From Bacillota bacterium (GTDB lineage Bacteria > Bacillota > Clostridia > Lachnospirales > Anaerotignaceae), in contig JAHZDZ010000003.1 in assembly GCA_019422105.1 (NCBI GenBank), forward strand, positions 226,330 to 290,329: a stretch of 64,000 bases of DNA. The letters run 5' to 3'. Both the position numbers and the translations under genes were made by a program. Positions 6,825 to 16,298 of this stretch are shown here, in pieces (positions within the stretch are counted from its first letter, which is position 1; every line of letters begins with the position of its first letter). Under the pieces are notes generated by a model that did no database searches, was not told the origin of the DNA, and saw only the letters and a list, made by a program, of their open reading frames with translations.

Positions 6825-9755
6825 ATGTTAAATTTAAAAAAGGGAAAGCAATATCACGGTTTTCGGCTGGAACGGATAGAGGAAATTCAGGATATTTCCT
6901 CTGTGGGCTATTTGTTTAGCCATATCAAAAGCGGCGCAAAGCTTTGTTATATTAAAAATGAAGATCCCAATAAAGTGTTTTTTGCCGCCTTTAAGACACC
7001 GCCTCATGATGACTGCGGTACAGCTCATATTTTGGAGCATTCTGTTTTGTGCGGTTCAAGAAAGTACCAGGCTAAGGATCCTTTTAACGAGCTGGCAAAG
7101 GGATCGCTGAATACTTATCTGAATGCGCTGACCTACAGCGATAAAACCATGTATCCTGTGGCAAGTCTCAATGACAGGGATTTTGAAAACCTGGAGGATG
7201 TGTATCTGGATGCGGTTTTTCATCCCCTTATCTATGATAGGAAAGAAATATTTATGCAGGAAGGCTGGCATCTGGAGCTGGAGGATAAGGACAGCCCGCT
7301 GAGAATAAACGGCGTTGTATACAATGAGATGAAGGGCGCATTGTCAGATCCTGAGAGGCTGCTGAACAGCTGTATTGAAAAAAGTCTTTTTCCCAATTCT
7401 GTTTACCGCTATGAATCGGGAGGAGATCCCCGGACAATCCCAACTTTAAGCTATGAGGCATTTCTGGATTTTCACAGACAGCTGTACCATCCATCCAACT
7501 GCTATTTATATTATTACGGAAATATGGATATTGAAGGACATTTAAAGCATTTGGATGATGAATATCTATCTGCCAGCGACGTTGTTATGATGGGGGACAA
7601 AACTTTAATTGATGAGGAAAAGCCTTTTTCGGCGCCGGTATATGCAGAGGAAACCTATCCTGCTGTACAAGGCGACAGCAAAGAGGAAGACTGCTATTTT
7701 GCCTATAATACTGTGGTGGGAAGATCTACGGATACCCTGTTAAATCTTTCCTTTGACCTGCTGAGCTATATGCTTTTGGAATCTAATGCTTCTCCTTTGA
7801 AAAAAGCGTTGGTGGACAGCGGTATTTCGGATGAAGCAGAGGGGTGGTTTGACTCCTCTACCCTTCAGACAGCTTTCAGTATCGTAGCCAAGCGATGCGA
7901 TTATGCCAATAAGGACAGATTTAAAAAGGTTGTTTTTGATACGCTGGAAAGAATAGCGGAAAATGGGCTGGACGCTGAGCTTGTGGATTCAAGTCTGAAT
8001 ATTTGGGAGTTTTTGCTGCGGGAGGAGGATTACGGATACCGTCCCAAGGGCCTTGTCTATGGTATGCGTATGATGAAAAGCTGGCTTCATGGCGCTGATC
8101 CATTCCCATCCTTCCGGCATTTTGAGCATTTCCGCAAGATAAGAGAATTGTCAAAGAAGGGATACTTTGAAGAGCTAATAAGGAAATGTATTCTGGAAAA
8201 TCCCCATGCCAGCCTGACAGTAATCATACCGGATGAGAGCAGGCAAAGGAGGGAGGAGGACGAATTTATACAGCGTCTGGAAGACCGAAAGCGGGAAATG
8301 AACAGGGAGGAAATAGAGAGAATAATCGAACAGACAAAAAATCTAAAAGAATACCAATCTCGCATTGACCCGCCGGAAATACTGGAGCAGATTCCTCTTT
8401 TAAAAACAGAGGAAATAGATGCAAAGCCCGGATTTGATGCAGGAAGGCTTATAGATGTGAAGGGCGCAAAGCTTCTTTATACACCGCTTAAGTCGAATCA
8501 GATTACTTACCTGCACCTGCTTTTTGATACGTCAGGAGTGCCGCAGGAGCTGTTATGCTACCTGGGTCTTTTGGAAGAGGTTCTGGGCCGCATTGACACA
8601 AAATATGATACCTATGAGAGTCTTGCAAACCGCATCAATAGGATAACAGGCGGAATTGATACGGACGTAAGCATTGCCCATCATCGGCAGGGCAACTATC
8701 GGGCTGATTTCATTGTCAGCACCAAAACAATGGATAAAAATGTGACAGAAGCCTTCTGCCTGCTGCGTGAAATTATTTTAGAGAGTGACCTTCGTAAAAA
8801 GGAAAGTCTGATGAAAATTGTCAGAGAAACGAAATCCCGCATGGAGGGAAATATGACCTACAATCCCCGTGCCGCGGGTATGAAGCGGTGTATGTCCTAT
8901 TTGTCGGATGGCCCCAGAATAAAAGAAATTACTTCAGGCATCACCTTCTACCGTTTTTTGAAAAAGCTCAATGAGAATCTGGAAGAAAAAATAGAGGTTA
9001 TCGCCGCAAATCTGCAAAGAACTGTGGATGCGGTATTCAAAAGGGAAAATTTTTTCATGGCAGTGGCGGGAGAGGAATCCTCTCTGGGTGCGGCAGTGAG
9101 AGAAGGAGAGACTTTGGCATCCATGCTGCCGAATGGCCCAAAGGCTTTGCCGCAGCGCTACAGCTTTGATTTTTCCATCCATCAGGAGGGCTTTACCTCT
9201 GCCTCCAAGGTGCAGTACAATGTAGCTGCTGCCAGCTTTAAAAAGCTGGGATATGAGTACAGCGGGAGTATGCAGGTGCTGAAGACCATTGTGAATCTGG
9301 AGTATCTTTGGAATAAGGTGCGGGTGGAGCTGGGAGCATATGGATGCAGTTTGAATATGCAAAGAAACGGTAATCTCATACTGCATTCTTACAGGGATCC
9401 CAATCTGGAAAAAACATTGGACGCCTACAGAAAAATTGGAGATTTTCTTCGTAGTCTTTCTCTGTCTGAGAGGGAAATGGATAAATATATTATAGGAGCC
9501 ATTAATACAATGGATCGGCCGAGGACCAATGGGGAAAAGGCGGATGAAGCGGTTCTTCGTTATCTTTGCGGTACGGATCCAAAGTTCCTTCAGGAAGAAA
9601 GGGACGCCCTGCTCAACGTCACATTGGATGGGGTGAGGGCCTACGCAGAACTTTTTGACAGGGCGGCCGAGGAAGGAAATATTTGTGTTGTTGGAAATGA
9701 AGAGACTGTGAGGAAGAACAAAGGACTGTTTCAGAGAACTTCCCCTTTTATTTAA
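6825..9755 (+). CDS. M16C family zinc metalloprotease (PreP/Cym1-like)
   Basis: A 976-aa insulinase-family peptidase that degrades small unfolded peptides inside a closed two-half chamber. The inverted zinc motif HXXEH is present as HILEH (about residue 67 from this start), followed by the typical SLNTYLNALTYSDKTMYP stretch. Residues about 420-690 hold the M16C-associated region, and the second, inactive half follows. Start 6825 is used because KGKQYHGF begins the conserved part, GGA lies 5 bases away, and about 970 aa is the family length. An upstream in-frame ATG at 6687 would add 46 non-conserved residues. It is single-gene, with no signal peptide. The terminator may be the distant one at 9983. 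Confidence 0.9.
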   Translation: MLNLKKGKQYHGFRLERIEEIQDISSVGYLFSHIKSGAKLCYIKNEDPNKVFFAAFKTPPHDDCGTAHILEHSVLCGSRKYQAKDPFNELAKGSLNTYLNALTYSDKTMYPVASLNDRDFENLEDVYLDAVFHPLIYDRKEIFMQEGWHLELEDKDSPLRINGVVYNEMKGALSDPERLLNSCIEKSLFPNSVYRYESGGDPRTIPTLSYEAFLDFHRQLYHPSNCYLYYYGNMDIEGHLKHLDDEYLSASDVVMMGDKTLIDEEKPFSAPVYAEETYPAVQGDSKEEDCYFAYNTVVGRSTDTLLNLSFDLLSYMLLESNASPLKKALVDSGISDEAEGWFDSSTLQTAFSIVAKRCDYANKDRFKKVVFDTLERIAENGLDAELVDSSLNIWEFLLREEDYGYRPKGLVYGMRMMKSWLHGADPFPSFRHFEHFRKIRELSKKGYFEELIRKCILENPHASLTVIIPDESRQRREEDEFIQRLEDRKREMNREEIERIIEQTKNLKEYQSRIDPPEILEQIPLLKTEEIDAKPGFDAGRLIDVKGAKLLYTPLKSNQITYLHLLFDTSGVPQELLCYLGLLEEVLGRIDTKYDTYESLANRINRITGGIDTDVSIAHHRQGNYRADFIVSTKTMDKNVTEAFCLLREIILESDLRKKESLMKIVRETKSRMEGNMTYNPRAAGMKRCMSYLSDGPRIKEITSGITFYRFLKKLNENLEEKIEVIAANLQRTVDAVFKRENFFMAVAGEESSLGAAVREGETLASMLPNGPKALPQRYSFDFSIHQEGFTSASKVQYNVAAASFKKLGYEYSGSMQVLKTIVNLEYLWNKVRVELGAYGCSLNMQRNGNLILHSYRDPNLEKTLDAYRKIGDFLRSLSLSEREMDKYIIGAINTMDRPRTNGEKADEAVLRYLCGTDPKFLQEERDALLNVTLDGVRAYAELFDRAAEEGNICVVGNEETVRKNKGLFQRTSPFI

Positions 9756-10327
9756 CCGATGTTCGGAATTTCGCACCGCTATGCGGAGGATAGTTACTGA
9801 CGCTGCTCAGTGGGGGACGTAAGTGCCTGAGTAACAAGGCATCGTATGGTGCTGCCGGTAATGAATGGTCCTGATTGAATGCTGTAAGATGCAGATGCCA
9901 GCTATATGATGCTTTTAGCTTCTTAATGTGATAAACACCCTTGGATGCAATGCAAAGAAAAAACGCTATGTTTTCATGTAACCCGTCTGTATTGAAAGAT
10001 ACAGACGGTTTTTTCATTACGTAAAAATCGCTTTCAGACGTACAAATTTTTTTATAATGATTGGCAGAAAATAAAAGGGGGGTATCTGTTGGCGTGGGGG
10101 TTTTTACAACTGCTTTTTTCATTACAGATAGGGTTTTCTTTTTTTGCAATGAAAAAGGAGAAAAAGAAGGTTGGCAATAAAGGATAAACTATCTATTTTG
10201 TCCATAAAATCAGATAAGCTCTCTGATGTGTAAATAAGAAATGATATTATCGCTGTACGGAGGTGTTCTTTTTCTGTCAAAAGTAGTAATTACGAGGAAA
10301 GGACGGCGGTGGCTTTTTGCCGTGGTA
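9756..10327. other. Intergenic, no gene seen
   Basis: About 570 bases between the protease and the pur promoter. It holds a terminator at 9983-10014 and otherwise only AT-rich sequence and short frames without ribosome-binding sites. No purine riboswitch or PurR box was recognised. Confidence 0.5.
9983..10014 (+). terminator. Rho-independent terminator
   Basis: The stem CCGTCTGTAT (9983-9992) pairs with ATACAGACGG (9999-10008), loop of 6, followed by six T's. It lies 230 bases after the M16C stop and could end a longer 3' region or an unrecognised short transcript. Confidence 0.8.
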
Positions 10328-10356
10328 TTGACTTTTACTATGCAATATGTTAAAAA
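10328..10356 (+). promoter_or_regulatory. Likely purMND promoter (extended -10)
   Basis: TTGACT (10328-10333), a 17-bp spacer and TAAAAA (10351-10356) preceded by TG (10348-10349), giving an extended -10 element. It lies about 105 bases before purM and just upstream of the hairpin at 10383. Confidence 0.5.
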
Positions 10357-10382
10357 TAAAGTGTTGAAAAATGTAATTTTAT

Positions 10383-10414
10383 AACAGATTCCAAGGAATC
10401 TGTTTTGCTATTTT
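10383..10414 (+). terminator. Terminator-like hairpin in the purM leader (possible attenuator)
   Basis: AACAGATTCC (10383-10392) pairs with GGAATCTGTT (10395-10404), then TTTTGCTATTTT. The stem is between the likely promoter and the purM start 49 bases further on, so it could attenuate the operon. Alternatively it ends an upstream transcript. No competing antiterminator stem was identified by eye. Confidence 0.5.
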
Positions 10415-10462
10415 AGGCACTGAATTTATTTGTATAGCCGCAAGGCGGAGGAGGAAATAAGA

Positions 10463-11503
10463 ATGGGTCTTGATTACAAGGATGCAGGCGTTGACGTGGA
10501 GGCGGGCTACAAGGCGGTTAAATTAATGGGACAGCATGTGAAAAGTACCTTCCGTAAAGAAGTTCTGTCCGATATTGGCGGTTTTGGCGGCCTTTTTTCA
10601 CTGAAAGGTTTTCAGGACATGGAGGAGCCGGTGCTGATTTCAGGGACGGACGGCGTCGGCACAAAGCTGAAAATCGCTTTTTTGCAGGATAAGCATGATA
10701 CGGTTGGTATCGACTGTGTGGCTATGTGTGTGAACGATGTTATCTGCAATGGTGCGGAACCTTTGTTTTTCCTTGACTATATTGCCTGCGGCAAAAATGT
10801 GCCGGAGCGGATTGCGGAAATCGTGAGCGGCGTTGCGGAGGGCTGCCGTCAGGCGGGCTGTTCATTGGTAGGCGGCGAGACGGCGGAGATGCCGGGGTTC
10901 TATCCTGAGAGCGAATATGATATGGCCGGTTTTACCGTTGGTATTGTGGACAGGGCGAAAATCATTGACGGACATGACATTGCGGAGGGTGACGTTATCA
11001 TCGGCCTGCCCTCAAGCGGCATTCATTCAAACGGTTATTCCCTTGTCAGAAAAATATTTGAGCCCTTGGAGGAAAGTTTAGGGGAATATGTGGACTCCCT
11101 GGGTTCTACCGTTGGAGAGGCCCTTTTGACGCCAACGAAAATATACGTAAAGGAAGTATTGGAAATTATCAAAAACATCCATGTAAAGGGAATCAGCAAT
11201 ATTACAGGCGGCGGGTTTATAGAAAATATTCCAAGATGTATCCCGAAGGGCAAGAAGCTTTGTGCCACAATTAAGGAGGGCACATGGCCGGTTCTTCCTG
11301 TTTTTGAATTGATGCAGGAGAAGGGAAAGGTAGAAAGGGCTCACATGTACAATACCTTCAATATGGGTATCGGTATGGTGATGGTTGTGGCAAAGGAGGA
11401 TGCACAGAAGGCCATTGACTTTATCCATTCTATCAAGGAAGAGGCTTATATTATCGGTGAAATCACATCCAAAGAAAAAGAGGTAGAGGTATGCTTAAAA
11501 TAG
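10463..11503 (+). CDS. purM: Phosphoribosylformylglycinamidine cyclo-ligase (AIR synthetase)
   Basis: A 346-aa cytosolic enzyme closing the imidazole ring in purine synthesis (FGAM + ATP to AIR). The sequence begins DYKDAGVDVEAGYKAV, the standard PurM N-terminus, and carries the GTDGVGTKLK nucleotide-binding motif, the VNDVICNGAEPLFFLDY segment and the GGGFIENIPR region. Length fits the family. Start 10463 follows GGAGGAGG; an in-frame TTG at 10430 would add 11 extra residues containing that site. It is the first gene of purM-purN-purD and its 3' end overlaps purN by 13 bases, implying translational coupling. Confidence 0.97.
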   Translation: MGLDYKDAGVDVEAGYKAVKLMGQHVKSTFRKEVLSDIGGFGGLFSLKGFQDMEEPVLISGTDGVGTKLKIAFLQDKHDTVGIDCVAMCVNDVICNGAEPLFFLDYIACGKNVPERIAEIVSGVAEGCRQAGCSLVGGETAEMPGFYPESEYDMAGFTVGIVDRAKIIDGHDIAEGDVIIGLPSSGIHSNGYSLVRKIFEPLEESLGEYVDSLGSTVGEALLTPTKIYVKEVLEIIKNIHVKGISNITGGGFIENIPRCIPKGKKLCATIKEGTWPVLPVFELMQEKGKVERAHMYNTFNMGIGMVMVVAKEDAQKAIDFIHSIKEEAYIIGEITSKEKEVEVCLK

Positions 11504-12117
11504 GCGCTTTGGTGTCAGGAGGAGGCACGAACCTCCAGGCGGTTTTAGACAGCATCCATAGGGGGGAGATGGAGGACTGTCGTGTTGTGACTGTTGTCAG
11601 CTCCAATACAAAGGCTTACGCCCTGACAAGGGCAGAGCAAAACGGCATTAACGGTGTCTGTATACGGAAGAAGGATTTTGAGACGCCTGAGGAGTATGAG
11701 AGGGCACTGATTGCCCATTTCCAAAGCTTTGAAGTCGATTTGATTATTATGGCCGGCTTTATGGTTGTCATAGGCGCGACCTTTATCTCTGCTTTCAGAA
11801 ACCGTATTATGAATATCCATCCGGCATTGATCCCTTCCTTTTGCGGGGACGGCTATTATGGCATAAAGGTTCATGAAAAGGCTCTTGAAAAAGGGGTAAA
11901 GGTCACGGGGGCGACGGTGCATTTTGTGACGGAGGAGACAGACGCGGGTCCTATTATACTGCAAAGGGCTGTCTACGTTAAGGAGGATGATACGCCCCAA
12001 ACGCTGCAAAGAAGGGTTATGGAGGAAGCGGAATGGAAGATATTTCCGGAGGCTATAAAGCTTTTTGCACAGGGACGGCTGCATGTTGAAAATAACAGGG
12101 TAAAAATAGAGAGATAA
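11491..12117 (+). CDS. purN: Phosphoribosylglycinamide formyltransferase
   Basis: A 208-aa transferase moving the formyl group of 10-formyl-tetrahydrofolate to GAR. Seen are the N-terminal SGGGTNLQAVLD phosphate-binding loop, the MAGFMVVI strand, and MNIHPALIPSF with the catalytic Asn-His, plus the later HFVTEETDAGPII motif containing the catalytic Asp. The start lies inside the end of purM (13-base overlap) with GAGGT upstream. purD follows after 21 bases. Confidence 0.96.
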   Translation: MLKIGALVSGGGTNLQAVLDSIHRGEMEDCRVVTVVSSNTKAYALTRAEQNGINGVCIRKKDFETPEEYERALIAHFQSFEVDLIIMAGFMVVIGATFISAFRNRIMNIHPALIPSFCGDGYYGIKVHEKALEKGVKVTGATVHFVTEETDAGPIILQRAVYVKEDDTPQTLQRRVMEEAEWKIFPEAIKLFAQGRLHVENNRVKIER

Positions 12118-12138
12118 TAATTCTTGGGAGGACGGCGC

Positions 12139-13410
12139 ATGAAGGTTTTAGTAGTCGGCAACGGCGGCAGAGAGCATGCTATTATTTGGAAGCTTAAGCA
12201 AAACAAATCCATTGACAAAATATACTGCGCGGCGGGAAATGCGGGAATCGGGCAGGACGCGGAGCTTGTTCCCATCAAGCCTATGGAGATTGAAAAGCTG
12301 GTGGAGTTTGCAAAGAGGGAAAACATTGATTTTACAATGGTAGGCATGGACGACCCTCTTGTGGCGGGCATTGTTGATGCATTTGAGGCGGAAGGTCTGA
12401 CGGTCTTCGGTCCGAGAAAAAATGCAGCCATCATTGAGGGAAGCAAGGCTTTTTCTAAGGACTTGATGAAGAAATACGGCATCCCCACAGCGAAATATGA
12501 GGTTTTTGACGACTATGAGAGCGCAAAGACCTATGTGGAAAGCCAGTCCCTGCCTTTGGTTGTCAAGGCGGATGGACTTGCTCTGGGAAAGGGCGTTTTG
12601 ATTTGCAACACATTGGAGGAGGCTGTTGACGCCTTAAAGGAAATTATGCTGGATAAAAAGTTCGGCGCTTCCGGAAACACAGTTGTTATCGAGGAATTTT
12701 TGTCGGGACCCGAGGTGTCTGTGCTGTCTTTTTGTGATGGTAAGACAGTAGTGCCCATGGTTCCGGCTCAGGATCACAAGAGAGCCCTGGATAATGACAT
12801 GGGTTTAAACACCGGGGGAATGGGAACGTTCTCTCCAAGCAAATTCTATACAGAGGAAATGAACAGGGAATGTATGGAGACCATCTTTCAGCCGACGGTT
12901 GCCGCCATGGCCAGGGAGGGCAGGCCTTTTGCGGGTATTTTGTATTTTGGACTTATGCTCACAAAAGATGGTATGAAAGTTATAGAGTACAACGCCCGTT
13001 TCGGCGATCCGGAAACACAGGTTATACTGCCAAGGCTCAAGACAGATTTGCTTGATATTATGAAAGCCTGTGTGGAGGGAAGACTGGATAAAATAAATAT
13101 TGAATGGTACGACAACGCAGCGGTATGCGTTGTGCTCGCCAGCGGCGGTTATCCGGAAAGCTATGAAAAGGGCTATGAGATAACAGGTCTTGAGGAAATC
13201 AAAAAGAGGGACGATATTGTGGTGTTCCATGCAGGAACAGACTATAAAGACGGAAAGTTTGTGACAAACGGCGGAAGAGTGCTGGGTATTACAGGCATTG
13301 GAAAAAATATTGACGAGGCAATCAAAATCGCCTACGAGGGCGTGGAGATAGTGAATTTTGAGAAAAAGCATTTCAGACATGATATTGGCATCAAAAAATA
13401 TGCTCTCTAA
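12139..13410 (+). CDS. purD: Phosphoribosylamine-glycine ligase (GAR synthetase)
   Basis: A 423-aa ATP-grasp enzyme joining glycine to phosphoribosylamine. It starts MKVLVVGNGGREHAI, the PurD signature, then VGMDDPLVAGIVDAF, the ATP-grasp core with VVKADGLALGKGV, and the metal-binding EYNARFGDPETQ motif. Start 12139 follows GGGAGG; an in-frame TTG at 12124 would include the ribosome-binding site. It is the last gene of purM-purN-purD and is followed by a terminator at 13434. purF, purL, purH and others are not in the window. Confidence 0.97.
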   Translation: MKVLVVGNGGREHAIIWKLKQNKSIDKIYCAAGNAGIGQDAELVPIKPMEIEKLVEFAKRENIDFTMVGMDDPLVAGIVDAFEAEGLTVFGPRKNAAIIEGSKAFSKDLMKKYGIPTAKYEVFDDYESAKTYVESQSLPLVVKADGLALGKGVLICNTLEEAVDALKEIMLDKKFGASGNTVVIEEFLSGPEVSVLSFCDGKTVVPMVPAQDHKRALDNDMGLNTGGMGTFSPSKFYTEEMNRECMETIFQPTVAAMAREGRPFAGILYFGLMLTKDGMKVIEYNARFGDPETQVILPRLKTDLLDIMKACVEGRLDKINIEWYDNAAVCVVLASGGYPESYEKGYEITGLEEIKKRDDIVVFHAGTDYKDGKFVTNGGRVLGITGIGKNIDEAIKIAYEGVEIVNFEKKHFRHDIGIKKYAL

Positions 13411-13433
13411 GAGGGAAATATAGTTTCAGGAAA

Positions 13434-13461
13434 AGTCTCGGGGCAGCCCTGAGGCTTTTTC
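13434..13461 (+). terminator. Rho-independent terminator of purMND
   Basis: A GC-rich stem (13434-13443 with 13447-13456, two G-U pairs, loop CAG) is followed by TTTTT, 24 bases after purD. Confidence 0.8.
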
Positions 13462-13588
13462 CGTAGGCAAAGGGATAAGACGATAATTTATGTATGTGCG
13501 TAATTACCAAAAGCTGAATAATGACGAATGAAAGGATTTTACCGAAAAATTTGGGACAAAAATGTCTATGTATATGAGGGGGATACGG

Positions 13589-14182
13589 ATGAGCTTGGAA
13601 CGGTTTCAAAAGCAAATGGATTTTATACTGGAAATAGACAAGGCAAAAAATATTTTTCGCCAAACCTACCTGGCAGACGGTAAGCGGAAGGAAAACGACG
13701 CAGAGCATTCCTGGCACCTGGCAATGATGGCCTTTGTACTGAGTGAATATTTTCCAAAGGCTGATGTATGCAGGGTTATGAAGATGGTTCTCATGCACGA
13801 TTTAGTGGAGATTTACGCGGGGGATACCTATTGTTATGATACAGCAGCCAATATGGATAAGGCAGAGCGGGAAACGGCAGCGGCAGAAAAGATATACGGT
13901 CTGTTGCCGCAGGACATGGAAAAGGAATACAGGGAAATCTGGCAGGAGTTTGAGGACAGAAAAACGGAGGAAGCCAGATTTGCAAATATGCTTGACCGAC
14001 TGCAGCCTATCATGCTCAATTTTGCCTCTGACGGCGCGGCGTGGAGAGAGCACAGTGTTCATACAAGTCAGGTGATGGGGAGAAACAGCCTGATTATGAG
14101 TGAGGGTCCCGAGGAAATGAGAGATTATTTTCTGGATATTATCCGCAGGGCGGAGGAGAGGGGCTATTTGATTCGGGAATAA
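13589..14182 (+). CDS. HD-domain hydrolase (YfbR/HDDC2-type 5'-deoxynucleotidase)
   Basis: A 197-aa metal-dependent phosphohydrolase. The first HD histidine is in NDAEHSWHLA, the HD pair in LMHDLVEIYAGD, and a later Asp in NMLDRLQPI. This spacing is typical of YfbR/HDDC2 enzymes, which dephosphorylate deoxynucleoside monophosphates. Substrate is inferred from family only. Start 13589 follows GAGGGGG at good distance; earlier ATGs at 13562 and 13571 lack a site. It stands alone after the pur terminator; a link to nucleotide salvage is plausible but rests on family. Confidence 0.85.
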   Translation: MSLERFQKQMDFILEIDKAKNIFRQTYLADGKRKENDAEHSWHLAMMAFVLSEYFPKADVCRVMKMVLMHDLVEIYAGDTYCYDTAANMDKAERETAAAEKIYGLLPQDMEKEYREIWQEFEDRKTEEARFANMLDRLQPIMLNFASDGAAWREHSVHTSQVMGRNSLIMSEGPEEMRDYFLDIIRRAEERGYLIRE

Positions 14183-14606
14183 CGGCGAATGAATAATGAG
14201 TCCTGTGAAACCTCAACCTTGGGCACTGCCAGAAACCGTCCGCGTTTTAAAAAAGCGGGCGTAAAGCTTTTTTAGGAAACCATAAATTTACGCGGTTTCT
14301 ATGGGTTAAGAGTAAACCTTGAAGGAGGTTTGGGAAGAGAGTTCTCTGAGAAGCAGACTTTATCAATATTCCGTCGCCTGCACAGATGTAAAGGCTTCAG
14401 GCTGTCGATAAACCGGTTTTAGCCCCAAAAAACTGGAACTCGGGATGCAGTGCCCTGAGTGGAATCCGCAGGACGGACATTGCTTGTTTGAGGAAAAAAG
14501 AGAGTTTCACGGCTTTTTAATTATTTTTGAAAAGCTGATGGAATAAATATCATTATATTTTAGATTTATTTTAAGAAGTCTTTTTAGGATTTTTTAACAC
14601 ACTGGG
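14183..14606. other. Gene-free stretch with several hairpins
   Basis: No coding frame is supported. A short hairpin GGGTTAAGAGTAAACC lies at 14303-14318 and recurs in similar form at 25991-26008. The 14380-14500 part is more GC-rich than typical intergenic sequence here and could hold a structured RNA, but no known RNA family was recognised. Confidence 0.35.
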
Positions 14607-14632
14607 GCCTGTACAGATGTACAGGCTTTTTT
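14607..14632 (+). terminator. Rho-independent terminator
   Basis: The stem GCCTGTAC (14607-14614) pairs with GTACAGGC (14619-14626), loop AGAT, followed by six T's. It lies upstream of the glycosyltransferase, so it ends whatever is transcribed from 14183-14606. Confidence 0.75.
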
Positions 14633-14737
14633 GTTTATGTTTATTTATTTGTAAAAAAGGAGAGTATGACTTTAAACAATAGAAATTTATTTACGTATGT
14701 GAAGGTAAATAAAGTGGTAAAAAGGGAGGTCATTTCT

Positions 14738-16048
14738 ATGGCTACAATTAATATGCTCTCCAGTGCGGATATGGTAAAGGGACAGGGGGTAGGCTCCGCT
14801 TATTATGAGCAGGTAAATCTGGTTTCCGAGGGCCTTGGGGAGAAATACCGGATATATGTCAATTCCTCAAAAAAATGTGATATTATCCATTTTCATACCA
14901 TCAATCCGGAGTATTTTGTAAAGCTGAATCTGGAAAGAAAAAGGAGCGCCCTGGTAGGCTATGTTCATTTCCTGCCGGAAACAGTGGATGAGAGTCTGGA
15001 TTTGCCCAGAGAAGGAAAAAAACTTTTTTATAAATATATTATCGGGTTTTACAAAAGCATGGACTATCTGGTGACGGTAAACCCTTATTTTATAAAGGAA
15101 CTGGAAAAGTACGGCATACCAAAGGAAAAAGTGACCTATATACCCAACTATGTTTCCAGCGATATGTTCTATCCCTATTCCAAAGAGAAGGTACAAAGCC
15201 TCAAACGAAAATGGGGCGTGCCGGAGGATAAATTTGTAGTGCTTGGCGTGGGACAGGTGCAGAACAGGAAAGGCGTTATGGACTTTGTGGAAGTGGCAGA
15301 GAAAATGCCCGATTTATATTTTATATGGGCGGGAGGCTTTTCCTTTGGACCCATGACAGACGGCTATAAGGAGCTAAAAGAAGTTATGCTCAATCCGCCG
15401 GAAAATGTAATTTTCACAGGAATTGTGGAGCGGGAGCAGATGAATGACATTTATAATATGGCGGATGTTATGTTTCTGCCCTCCTATAATGAGCTGTTTC
15501 CTATGACCATATTGGAGAGCATGTGCGTCAAAAAACCAATATTACTGCGTGATTTGGATATTTACCATGATATACTGTTTGATTACTATCTGCGGGGCAA
15601 TACCAATGAAGACTTTGAGGAGGTACTGCAAAAGCTGTCTCAGGACGGGGCTTTTTATAAGAAGTGGAGTGAAAAGTCCTTTGAGGGCCACGAATTTTAT
15701 TCCAAGGAAAATGTCCTGCACCTGTGGGAGCAGTTTTATGACAGGGTGTACAGCGAAAATTACGAAAAGATAATGATGAACAAAAAAACCTCCAAAAAGA
15801 GAAGAAAAGCCATGAAGCGGGATATTAAAAGAGCGAAGAAGGTAATGAAGAAAAAGGCAGAGGTTTTGGAGGAGATGAAGGTTAAAAAACTCAGTAAAAA
15901 ATTCTTTGAGGAAAAAGACAAGCTGGCGGAGATACTGAAGGGAGAGGAAAGCAACATTTTGGGCATTCTCAATGGACTGGAAAAAAATGCAGAAAATGAA
16001 TTCTTAGAAAAGAAGAAAGAAGAACAGGAGAAGAAAAAGCAGGATTAA
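14738..16048 (+). CDS. Group 4 glycosyltransferase with Lys/Glu-rich C-terminal tail
   Basis: A 436-aa GT-B protein. The N-terminal half has SSADMVKGQGVGSAYYEQV, as in many GT4 lipid or sugar transferases. The nucleotide-sugar half shows VVLGVGQVQNRKGV and the E-x7-E type motif LPSYNELFPMTILESM. These enzymes typically transfer glucose or similar onto lipids or glycans at the membrane; acceptor unknown. From about residue 347 a roughly 90-residue, extremely basic/acidic helical tail follows (KKTSKKRRKAMKRDIKRAKK), unusual for the family and possibly a membrane- or RNA-binding arm. Start 14738 follows GGGAGGT; the upstream ATG at 14666 also has a GGAGAG-like site but adds 24 non-conserved residues. 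Single gene, strong terminator. Confidence 0.85.
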   Translation: MATINMLSSADMVKGQGVGSAYYEQVNLVSEGLGEKYRIYVNSSKKCDIIHFHTINPEYFVKLNLERKRSALVGYVHFLPETVDESLDLPREGKKLFYKYIIGFYKSMDYLVTVNPYFIKELEKYGIPKEKVTYIPNYVSSDMFYPYSKEKVQSLKRKWGVPEDKFVVLGVGQVQNRKGVMDFVEVAEKMPDLYFIWAGGFSFGPMTDGYKELKEVMLNPPENVIFTGIVEREQMNDIYNMADVMFLPSYNELFPMTILESMCVKKPILLRDLDIYHDILFDYYLRGNTNEDFEEVLQKLSQDGAFYKKWSEKSFEGHEFYSKENVLHLWEQFYDRVYSENYEKIMMNKKTSKKRRKAMKRDIKRAKKVMKKKAEVLEEMKVKKLSKKFFEEKDKLAEILKGEESNILGILNGLEKNAENEFLEKKKEEQEKKKQD

Positions 16049-16078
16049 ACTAGTAGAAGGCCAATTAAACTTTTATCG

Positions 16079-16125
16079 CCTCTCTGCCGTTTATAAGATA
16101 TTTATAAACGGCAGAGAGGTTTTTT
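16079..16125 (+). terminator. Strong rho-independent terminator
   Basis: An 18-bp perfect stem (16079-16096 with 16102-16119), loop of 5, followed by six T's. It ends the glycosyltransferase transcript. Confidence 0.9.
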
Positions 16126-16298
16126 AATTTGGAATCCCAGAGAAAAAAGAGCAGGGAGGTTTTTGTTTGCCTTTGGTGAAGGTCAGGGGGCGCAAATAAC
16201 TGTGAGAGCATTGTGTCCCGCAACAATACAAATGAATTATTTTTTTGAATTCGGATACCGCCAGCGGTTAATATAACTGCGAGAGGCCCGGTTGCACA

